A stretch of DNA of 64,000 nucleotides from Phocaeicola_A sp963643925 (GTDB lineage Bacteria; Bacteroidota; Bacteroidia; Bacteroidales; Bacteroidaceae): positions 1 through 64,000 of the forward strand of contig CAVINS010000001.1 of NCBI GenBank assembly GCA_963643925.1. The letters are read 5' to 3'. Positions 35,975 through 42,957 of this stretch are shown here, piece after piece. The notes under the pieces are model-generated. The model saw only the letters and a list, made by a program, of their open reading frames with translations. It was not told the origin of the DNA and ran no database searches. Numbering within the stretch: position 1 is the first letter of the stretch; every line of letters starts with the position of its first letter. The position numbers and the translations under genes are program-made.

Positions 35975-36105
35975 TATTGCTATTACTTGGTTAACAAAAA
36001 TGTGGGTGGTGCCCACGATTAATAATCACTCTATTTTTACTGTTGACAATTAAATCAAATGAGAAATAATGATGCGCTGATTATGCCTGTCATAGTAACT
36101 ATGGG

Positions 36106-36113
36106 CAAAAGTA
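36106..36113 (-). promoter_or_regulatory. -7 box of PUL 1 (TACTTTTG)
   Basis: On the minus strand TACTTTTG lies about 130 bp before the SusC start. TTTG boxes at 15 and 24 bp spacing are off-consensus, so only the -7 box is claimed. Nothing else is recognisable in 35975-36227. Confidence 0.45.
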
Positions 36114-36227
36114 GACGAAAGGAATGAACAAACCTAACAAAAATGCAAAAAAGTTTAATGAAATGTGTGCTTTTTAAATTGAGCATCTAAGGAACCGTTC
36201 CGACTTTTCGTACGTAAAGAGCAGTGG

Positions 36228-37058
36228 TTAGTCGGTGAAATCGCCTGTTTTGTCAGATGCTGAGCTGCGAGGACTTCTTGTAGCACGCACAATGATGATG
36301 CTTACCTCGTAGAGCAGATACATGGGTAAAGAAACCAACGTTAACGTGAAGACATCGGAGGTGGGGGTGATGATGGCGGCGATGATGAGGATGACGACAA
36401 TGGCGTGCCGACGGTAATGCCGCATGAAGTCGGCGGTGATGAATCCCAGTTTGGCGAAAAGCCAACAGAGCATGGGCATCTCGAAGACGATTCCCAGCGA
36501 GAGGCTCAGCAGAGTGAAGGTGGAGATGTAGGACTCCAGCGTGATGAGGTTGCCCACGGCAGCGCTCACCTGATAGGTGCCCAGGAAACGGAAGGTGAAG
36601 GGGAAGATGAGGAAATAGCTCACCAGCACACCGGCGAGGAAAAGCAGATAACCGAAGCCCGCCACGCGTACTGCATAGCGGCGCTCGTCGGCATAGAGCG
36701 CTGGTGACACGAAGCGGAATAGTTGGTAGAGGATGTAGGGCGAGGCGCAGAGGATGCCTGCATAGATGGCGACCTTCATGTGGGTGAGGAACTGTCCCGC
36801 CAAGGCGGTGTTGATGAGCTCCACATGAAACGCCTCCGTACCCTCCTGCTGCATGAGGGGCGCTATGAGGTTGAACAGCCGGTAGGTGACGAAGTCGGCA
36901 TCCTTGGGCGCCAGTATCACCTGGAAGAGGAGGTCCTTGCAACAGAACAACACGACACTGCACACGACCACTATTACCGCAATGCGGATAATGGTCGTGC
37001 GCAGTGCATCCAGATGCTCCCAGAAGGTGAGTGGCGTCGGTTCCGTCTCCTTACTCAT
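36228..37058 (-). CDS. tatC: Sec-independent protein translocase TatC
   Basis: The 276-residue core receptor of the twin-arginine export system, with six hydrophobic segments. The conserved N-terminal block TFWEHLDALRTTIIRIA precedes helix 1, and later hallmarks include SPYILYQLFRFVSPALYADERR and FEMPMLCWLFAKLG. It recognises folded Tat substrates such as the aldo/keto reductase encoded about 1.2 kb upstream in transcription order. It overlaps tatA by 8 bp. Confidence 0.95.
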   Translation of the reverse strand: MSKETEPTPLTFWEHLDALRTTIIRIAVIVVVCSVVLFCCKDLLFQVILAPKDADFVTYRLFNLIAPLMQQEGTEAFHVELINTALAGQFLTHMKVAIYAGILCASPYILYQLFRFVSPALYADERRYAVRVAGFGYLLFLAGVLVSYFLIFPFTFRFLGTYQVSAAVGNLITLESYISTFTLLSLSLGIVFEMPMLCWLFAKLGFITADFMRHYRRHAIVVILIIAAIITPTSDVFTLTLVSLPMYLLYEVSIIIVRATRSPRSSASDKTGDFTD

Positions 37059-37248
37059 CCTTCTTTGCGTCGGTGTCGTCTTTCTTGTCGTTGTCCGTCT
37101 TCTCGGGCTCGGGGTTGTTCATGCCATCCTTGAAGGCACGCACGCCCTTGCCAAGGCCCTTCATCAGTTCGGGTATCTTCTTGCCTCCGAAGAACAGCAG
37201 GATGACCAACAGAATGACGATAATCTCTTGTGTACCGATTCCAAACAT
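37051..37248 (-). CDS. tatA: Sec-independent protein translocase TatA/TatE
   Basis: A 65-residue single-span protein: membrane helix at residues about 6-20 (GTQEIIVILLVILLFFGGKK), the amphipathic helix IPELMKGLGKGVRAFKDGM, and an acidic/lysine-rich tail. It forms the Tat pore. There is no separate TatB gene, so a minimal TatA-TatC system is likely, as in other Bacteroidetes. Confidence 0.93.
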   Translation of the reverse strand: MFGIGTQEIIVILLVILLFFGGKKIPELMKGLGKGVRAFKDGMNNPEPEKTDNDKKDDTDAKKDE

Positions 37249-37250
37249 AG

Positions 37251-37760
37251 TTATTTACGTATTAGATAGTTGATAAACAGATATCCTCCAAAGATTTGCA
37301 ACAGCATGCCCGGGATGGCTATGCGGAAGTCCTGCAGGGCGGCATAGAGGCTGCCGCACCAAGCCCACTCGAAGAGGGTGCCCGTGAGTTGGTAGAAGAG
37401 CACCACGCCCAGCAGCAAGGCTACCGTAGCTTTGTGGTAGCGGTGGGCGGCCCAGCCACATCCTGCAGCCAACAGACCCGACTTCACCGCAATGGCCGGC
37501 ACCACTGACAGGGCCGGCATGCCGAACAGCAACGAGTTGACGAGGGGAGAAGTCAGGGCGGTGAGCAGACCCACCTTCCATCCGTACTTGTAGGCACCGA
37601 TGAGGGTGAAGAAGTAGATGGGCAACCACGTCTTTCCGCCCATAGGGATGAGGTGGAAGAGCTGCGGCAACGCCACGTTGCCCACGATGAACAGCAGAGC
37701 CAGCAGGTAGGTGCGGCTCTCCGTATAGTTATAACTGTAGAGTTTTACTGATGTTTGCAT
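37251..37760 (-). CDS. ECF transporter S-component-like membrane protein
   Basis: A 169-residue protein with five or six hydrophobic segments. The stretch HLIPMGGKTWLPIYFFTLIGAYKYG and the following SPLVNSLLFGMPAL resemble S-components of energy-coupling-factor vitamin transporters. No EcfA or EcfT gene is nearby, so it would use a shared module or work alone. The ligand is unknown. It ends 2 bp before tatA. Confidence 0.6.
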   Translation of the reverse strand: MQTSVKLYSYNYTESRTYLLALLFIVGNVALPQLFHLIPMGGKTWLPIYFFTLIGAYKYGWKVGLLTALTSPLVNSLLFGMPALSVVPAIAVKSGLLAAGCGWAAHRYHKATVALLLGVVLFYQLTGTLFEWAWCGSLYAALQDFRIAIPGMLLQIFGGYLFINYLIRK

Positions 37761-37830
37761 ATTGTTGTTACTTATTAGTTATTACGTGTTTTTTATTCCG
37801 TTCGCCAAGCCTAAGTCTCCTATTAGTCTC

Positions 37831-38256
37831 TTAGACCTTTAGACTTTTAGTCTTTTGCATGAACTCCTTCACCTGCTGCCGACACTCCTCAGCCGTGCGG
37901 CACTCCCGGCAGCGGGTTTCCATAGGGCACCATCCCGTGTGGGCACGGTTGATGATGTGGTCCACCCGTTGCGTGTAGTGCACCGCCATAGGTGACTGTT
38001 GCAACAGTTCCAGTGCCAGGTCGCTGATGACATCGGCATAGAGCTCCGTCACTCCGCCTAGCATCATCAGGCTGGCAGCGGCTTTGCCCACTACCTTGTC
38101 CGCCACAGTGGCTCCCCGCAGCAGTTGAGGCTCTTCGGCCAACAGACTGTGGAGGTCCGCCACGCCGCGGTTGTCGAAGCAACGCACGGTCTCCCCTTGG
38201 CGCACCACCAATGAGTGGGGCCCTTGGTGCAACAGTTCGGTCAGTTCGCTCGTCAT
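37831..38256 (-). CDS. DUF1893 family protein
   Basis: From the ATG at 38256 this is 141 residues and overlaps the aldo/keto reductase stop by 4 bp (ATGA), which supports this start over the longer frame from 38358. The segment HSLVVRQGETVRCFDNRGVADLHSLL and the later DKVVGKAAASLMMLGGV fit DUF1893. A cysteine group (CPMETRCRECRTAEEC) near the C-terminus could bind a metal or iron-sulfur cluster. DUF1893 has been linked to cytidine-deaminase-like folds; its role here is unknown, but the operon is redox-related. Confidence 0.8.
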   Translation of the reverse strand: MTSELTELLHQGPHSLVVRQGETVRCFDNRGVADLHSLLAEEPQLLRGATVADKVVGKAAASLMMLGGVTELYADVISDLALELLQQSPMAVHYTQRVDHIINRAHTGWCPMETRCRECRTAEECRQQVKEFMQKTKSLKV

Positions 38257-39671
38257 ACCGTGGGGTCTTGTTTCAGTTCTTCCACAAAGTCGTTCACGCG
38301 CTTCATCTCCTGCGGGATGCGGATGCGCTGTGGGCAATGGCTCACACACTGGCCGCAACCGATGCAGTGACTGGCCTGGCGCAGACGCGGCACACTGCGG
38401 TCGTACCCGATGAGGAACGCCCGGCGTGCCCGGCGGAAGTCAGGATGCTCGTTCCCCTTGTTGGGCATGTTTCCCTCCTTGATGCACCGGTTGTAGTGCG
38501 CGAAGATGGCGGGTATGTTGATGCCGTAAGGGCAAGGCATGCAGTAGTTGCACTCGTTGCAGGGAATGGTCTTCAGGTTGTAGATGTCGTTGGCAATCTC
38601 CATCAGGAAGGCGTTCTCCTCGTCGTTGAGCGGTTTCAGTGGCGAATAGGTGCAGAGGTTGTCCTTCAGGTGCTCCATGTAGGTCATGCCGCTGAGCACT
38701 GTCAGCACTCCGTCTGGTGTGCCGGCAAAGCGGAAGGCCCAGCTGGCCACGCTCTGTTCCGGCTCGCGTTGTTTCATCTTCGCCACGATGGGGTCGGGCA
38801 CCTTGGAAAGGCGTCCGCCCAACAGCGGCTCCATGATGACGGCAGGGATACCTCTCTTCTTTAGCTCACCATAGAGATATACGGCATCCGTGTTGCGGTC
38901 GTTTATTTCGTCGGCATAGTTCCAGTCGAGATAGTTGAGCTCTATCTGCACGAAGTCCCAGTGGTAGCGGCCCTCGTCGTGCCATTGTAGGGCGAGGTCG
39001 AATATCTTGATGTCGCCGTGGTACGAGAAGCCGAGGTTGCGGATGCGTCCCTTCTGCTTCTGCTCCACCAACCAGTCCAGAATGCCGTTGTCCATATAGC
39101 GGGCGTTGAAGTCCTTCAGTGCGTCGTTGCCCATGCCGATGCCGTGGAGCAGTAGGTAGTCCACATAGTCCACCTGCAGCTCCTTGAGCGAGGTCTCGAA
39201 CATGTCGATGGATGCCTGCCGGGTCCACGTGGCGGGTGAGAAGTTGGACAACTTGGTGGCCACGTAATAGCTCTCCCGCGGGTGACGGCTGAGGGCGATG
39301 CCGGTGCTGCGCTCCGACAGTCCGCGGCAGTAGGCGGGGGAGGTGTCGAAGTAGTTCACGCCATGCTCCAGGGCATAGTCCACCTCTTGGTTCACCATCT
39401 CCTGGTCTATCTCGCTACTTTGTTTCTCTCCGTTCACCTCTTCCTCTTTCATGGGCAGTCGCATCATGCCGTAGCCGAGTATCGACACACGGTCCTGCGT
39501 GTTGGGGTTCACCCGATAGGTCATCTGGCCGACAGGCGGCTCGTGGGGGGTGAAGGTGTCCGTGATGTTTGTCTTGCCCTTGCAGCCAGGCAACAGGGAG
39601 AGCGATGTGGCAGCCACGGCTCCGCTGCCCAGCATCTTCAGAAACTTTCTTCTGTCTATATCTTTCTTCAT
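38253..39671 (-). CDS. Tat-exported aldo/keto reductase with ferredoxin domain
   Basis: A 472-residue protein. Residues 1-30 are a twin-arginine signal (DRRKFLKMLGSG) that ends in a lipobox-like LLPGC, so it is probably a Tat-exported lipoprotein. The aldo/keto reductase barrel spans about 50-340 (the active-site Asp and Tyr fall in NYFDTSPAYCRG). The C-terminal part has two ferredoxin-type motifs, CNECNYCMPCPYGINIP and CIGCGQCVSHCPQRIRIP. It likely exchanges electrons with the membrane ferredoxin protein encoded 24 bp upstream. Substrate unknown. Confidence 0.88.
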   Translation of the reverse strand: MKKDIDRRKFLKMLGSGAVAATSLSLLPGCKGKTNITDTFTPHEPPVGQMTYRVNPNTQDRVSILGYGMMRLPMKEEEVNGEKQSSEIDQEMVNQEVDYALEHGVNYFDTSPAYCRGLSERSTGIALSRHPRESYYVATKLSNFSPATWTRQASIDMFETSLKELQVDYVDYLLLHGIGMGNDALKDFNARYMDNGILDWLVEQKQKGRIRNLGFSYHGDIKIFDLALQWHDEGRYHWDFVQIELNYLDWNYADEINDRNTDAVYLYGELKKRGIPAVIMEPLLGGRLSKVPDPIVAKMKQREPEQSVASWAFRFAGTPDGVLTVLSGMTYMEHLKDNLCTYSPLKPLNDEENAFLMEIANDIYNLKTIPCNECNYCMPCPYGINIPAIFAHYNRCIKEGNMPNKGNEHPDFRRARRAFLIGYDRSVPRLRQASHCIGCGQCVSHCPQRIRIPQEMKRVNDFVEELKQDPTV

Positions 39672-39695
39672 AATAGTCGTCTTTAGAGGGGTGGG

Positions 39696-41285
39696 TTATA
39701 CAATACGGTGCTTCTCGTGACCTTCCACATAGATGGCGCTGAACGGACGGGCGGGGCAGAGGTTCTCGCATGCTCCGCAACCGATGCAACGCTCGGCGTT
39801 GACCACTGGTATCAAGGGCGACTGTTCGTCGTTGGGGTCGGAGTTGACCATGGAGATGGCCATCGTGGGGCAGTGGCGCGCACAGTTGCCACAGGCCACC
39901 CCATCCGTCAGCGGGATGCAGTTCTTGCGCACCCACACGGCGTGGCCAATCTGTATGGCGGTCTTGTCCGCCCGTGTGATGGGCTTGATGGCTCCGGTGG
40001 GGCACACCTCGCCACACTTCGTGCACTCCGGTCGGCAGTAGCCACGCTCGTACGACATGGTGGGTTGCATCAGTGTCATCAGTCGGGTGGAGGGGCGCAA
40101 CACATCGTTGGGACACACCGTCACGCAGAGTTGGCAGGCGGTGCAGTGCTGCGTCATGTTGTTGGCAGAGAGCGATCCAGGTGGGGTAAGCGGTGTTTCC
40201 CGATGCGGTGCTATCTTGTCCTCGATGGCTGCCAGTCCGCCGTCCACTTTCTTCTGTTCCTGTGCCAGTGCGATGGTGGTGGCGGTCATGGCGGTGCCGA
40301 TGACGAAGGTTCGTCGGCCGGTGTCTATCGTTTCGTTCGTGGTCTTTGGGGGTTCGGTAGCTCCTGCGTTCTCCTTATTTAGTAGGTTTGCTTTGTTCAC
40401 GGGCTCTGCCGATGTGGGTTGAGGCTCCGCTTCCGCCATCGCTACCGGTTGCACGCCACCCTTGGGGTGACCGAAGGAGATGGCTCCCTTGTGGCACACA
40501 CCGATGCAGTTGCCACAGGTCACGCAACGGGAGTAGTCCACCGCATGGTTCTTGCTGTCGATGCACGCCGCCTTGCAGCTGCGCTCACATAGTCCGCATT
40601 GGTTGCACTTGGTGGTGTCCACATGAATCTTCAACCATGAGAAGTGCGCGAAGAAGCTCAGCACCGTGCCCACTGGGCAGATGGTGTTGCAGTAGGTGCG
40701 GCCGCCTCGCCATGCCAACACGATGAGCACCACGAAGGTGACGGTGGCTATGACGAATGTGGGCAGACTGCGCATCCACACCTCCTTCCCGTATAAGTCG
40801 TAGCTGTCTGCGCGCTCGGCCAGATAGGCCAATCCGTTGTTGCCCCAGTCGTAGAGCGGAGCGAACAGGTTCTGCACGATGCGCCCATAGGAACTGTAAG
40901 GTGCCAGCAGCGCTACAAACGAGCCGATGCCGGTGATGATGGCAACTACGAACAGTGCCAGCACCGTGTAGCGCAACCAGCGCTTGGCTGGACTGTAGCC
41001 GAAGCGATACTTCTTCTTTTTGCGTCTCCCGCTGATGGCGGAGACCACATCCTGGAATATGCCCAACGGGCAGATGACCGAGCAGTAGATGCGTCCGAAG
41101 ACGAGGGTCAAGGCGAGCAGACACAGTATCACGCCCACGTTTAGTGCCAGCATGGCGGGCAAGAACTGAATCTTTGCCAACCATCCGAACCACGCATGCA
41201 GTGTACCGGTGAAGTCGAGAAACAGTGCCGTGATGAGCAGCAGTGCCACCACGGCCAATGTTAGTCTGATTTTACGTAACGTCAT
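39696..41285 (-). CDS. NapH-like membrane ferredoxin fused to NapG-like ferredoxin
   Basis: From the ATG at 41285 it has 529 residues. Residues 1-220 hold about four membrane segments with two cytoplasmic CxxxCP motifs (YCSVICPLG, YCNTICPVG), as in NapH. Two 4Fe-4S motifs follow (CNQCGLCERSC at 227, CVTCGNCIGVC at 254). After a low-complexity linker comes an internal twin-arginine-like segment (GRRTFVIGTAMTATTIALAQ, Arg324-Arg325), then four more cluster motifs (381, 417, 465 and 500), as in NapG. It probably carries electrons from quinol to the exported reductase downstream. A -7 box (41341-41334) lies upstream. Confidence 0.85.
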   Translation of the reverse strand: MTLRKIRLTLAVVALLLITALFLDFTGTLHAWFGWLAKIQFLPAMLALNVGVILCLLALTLVFGRIYCSVICPLGIFQDVVSAISGRRKKKKYRFGYSPAKRWLRYTVLALFVVAIITGIGSFVALLAPYSSYGRIVQNLFAPLYDWGNNGLAYLAERADSYDLYGKEVWMRSLPTFVIATVTFVVLIVLAWRGGRTYCNTICPVGTVLSFFAHFSWLKIHVDTTKCNQCGLCERSCKAACIDSKNHAVDYSRCVTCGNCIGVCHKGAISFGHPKGGVQPVAMAEAEPQPTSAEPVNKANLLNKENAGATEPPKTTNETIDTGRRTFVIGTAMTATTIALAQEQKKVDGGLAAIEDKIAPHRETPLTPPGSLSANNMTQHCTACQLCVTVCPNDVLRPSTRLMTLMQPTMSYERGYCRPECTKCGEVCPTGAIKPITRADKTAIQIGHAVWVRKNCIPLTDGVACGNCARHCPTMAISMVNSDPNDEQSPLIPVVNAERCIGCGACENLCPARPFSAIYVEGHEKHRIV

Positions 41286-41333
41286 AAATAATAGGTTTGT
41301 CAGTATAATTAAGTATTGTAAGTTAGTCGAAAG

Positions 41334-41341
41334 CAAAGGTA
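41334..41341 (-). promoter_or_regulatory. -7 box of the ferredoxin/AKR operon (TACCTTTG)
   Basis: TACCTTTG on the minus strand, about 49 bp before the start codon at 41285. No -33 box is seen. The rest of 41286-41447 shows no gene. Confidence 0.5.
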
Positions 41342-41447
41342 CAACAATTTACGGAATCTCCCCTGTATCCCGTTTACTGAATTTATTACCCCGATTACCG
41401 CCCCGGAGTCCTCATGGCTGTGTGGTGACCGCCATCAAGAGACATCT

Positions 41448-42914
41448 TTACACCTTGCGGCATTGGATGAGGGCCTTCTCGCCCGAGGCGAGTGTGGTGG
41501 CGAAGAGGTAGGTGTCGCCTCCGTCCGCTAGATGGAGCTTCTTGCGCAGGTCGTTCACCGAGGCGGGGAAGTTGCGGATGGTCACATTGGCCTGTCTCAA
41601 TGTCGACAAGGCTTTCAGCTCTTTCTTGCTGAAGCCCCAGGTCTGTTCTATGGTGAAGCAACGACCGGGAAAATCGGGTAGGAGGGTGTCGCCGGTGTAG
41701 AGATGACTGTTGGGGTGCAGCTTCTGCAGCCCGTAGCGCAAGCCTGCGCTGTGGTAAGCCCCGGCCTTCAACAACGAGGCATTCGGCTCATAGAGGTAAT
41801 GGCCCACCGTGTCGGCATAAGTGGTAGTGACGGAAGACTCCTCGCGGGGCTTGAAACTGAACGATGAACAATAGACTTCTGCCCCGTTCGGTAATATAAA
41901 TAATGGTACTATGCCGTGGCTGCTCGTCGAATCGTCCTTCGAACAGGCGTCTGCTCCCGTATCAATGGCCTTTCCCACGGATACTGAGGGATGTCCTTGC
42001 CGGGGAGTAAGATTGACGCAGTGTATCTGTGGCTCATCGGTTGAGGCTTTGCCTGAGGAGAGGCGGAGCAACAGCTCCTTGCACTCATTCTGCACCGATA
42101 TGACGTAGACATCTGTGATGGCGGTGAGGCTGCGTAGAGCTTGGGTAATGTCCAGCATCGGGGAGAGTTTGATGAGTATGGTCTCACCTTTCTGCAACAA
42201 CAGGGACTCCAGTTGGCAGATGTCTGGTTCGCAGTCGGCAATGGCTACAGTCTTCCGTCCATGCACATCCCTACGGGCAGGGTCGACGAAGAGGCAGTCC
42301 ACCTTCTCCATTTGTTGCAGATACTCCGCGCAGTCGGCGTTCACTACCTCGATGGTGGTGGCTCCCAGTACATCCTTCTTCTCCATTCGCTGTAGATACT
42401 TCGTACAGTCAGGATTCACCACCTCGTTGGCTTTCTTTTCGGTTTCCTCCGTCGCCAATTCTTTTGGATAGCAAACGGTCTTACCGGAGAGTTCTATCTC
42501 TCCCTCTGAGGTGATGCGGTTCAGCAATAAGGGGAAGTTATGACGTGCAATGTCGCAGAGCAGGGATTGCCGTTCCACATATGTGGCCTTGCGGAACCGG
42601 GTAGAGAGGAAGAAACAGTCTACCCCGAAGCCGGCGGTAAGGTCGGTGAAACTCTCGCCGCTGACGAGGGTGGCTTTGTAGCGTGCGGTAATCTCCGATG
42701 AGCATTGCTCCAGCGGCAAGTGTGGCGCATAGAGGATACCGTCCGTCATGCCCCATGTGGGCAGTTTATGGCGTGCCGTCTGTCGCCCCGCTATCTGTGT
42801 GAGGGCAAGAGGCAGGTCCACACCCTTCTTCCGCTTTGCCTTCAGGGCCAGCGCCCGTACGTCCGCCTTTGCGTTACGCTCGATGAAATCGATAGTTTCT
42901 GCCGACAGTTCCAT
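41448..42914 (-). CDS. SAM-dependent methyltransferase with THUMP-like domain
   Basis: From the ATG at 42914 it has 488 residues. The Rossmann core carries SAM motif I (FTDLTAGFGVDCFFLS) and the motif VDCLFVDPARRD, and the C-terminus is THUMP-like (WGFSKKELKAL, ANVTIRNFP). Such proteins are predicted RNA methyltransferases; the target is unknown. The longer frame from 42965 would run through a promoter box, so the shorter start is preferred. Residues near the middle contain an in-frame 25-residue duplication (EVVNPDCTKYLQRMEKKD and EVVNADCAEYLQQMEKVD). Confidence 0.85.
   Translation of the reverse strand: MELSAETIDFIERNAKADVRALALKAKRKKGVDLPLALTQIAGRQTARHKLPTWGMTDGILYAPHLPLEQCSSEITARYKATLVSGESFTDLTAGFGVDCFFLSTRFRKATYVERQSLLCDIARHNFPLLLNRITSEGEIELSGKTVCYPKELATEETEKKANEVVNPDCTKYLQRMEKKDVLGATTIEVVNADCAEYLQQMEKVDCLFVDPARRDVHGRKTVAIADCEPDICQLESLLLQKGETILIKLSPMLDITQALRSLTAITDVYVISVQNECKELLLRLSSGKASTDEPQIHCVNLTPRQGHPSVSVGKAIDTGADACSKDDSTSSHGIVPLFILPNGAEVYCSSFSFKPREESSVTTTYADTVGHYLYEPNASLLKAGAYHSAGLRYGLQKLHPNSHLYTGDTLLPDFPGRCFTIEQTWGFSKKELKALSTLRQANVTIRNFPASVNDLRKKLHLADGGDTYLFATTLASGEKALIQCRKV
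42304..42425. repeat. 75-bp imperfect duplication inside the methyltransferase gene
   Basis: The stretch from 42304 (TTCTCCATTTGTTGCAGATA) reappears exactly 75 bp on at 42379 (TTCTCCATTCGCTGTAGATA), with similarity lasting about 47 bp. The shift of 25 codons keeps the frame, so it adds about 25 residues. Confidence 0.7.
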
Positions 42915-42943
42915 ATTCCTTGTCAATATGTTGTTTCGGAGAA

Positions 42944-42951
42944 CAAAGGTA
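42944..42951 (-). promoter_or_regulatory. -7 box of the methyltransferase gene (TACCTTTG)
   Basis: TACCTTTG on the minus strand, 29 bp before the start at 42914 and just beyond the ccsBA stop (42958). This gives the methyltransferase its own promoter. Confidence 0.5.
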
Positions 42952-42957
42952 ATGCTT

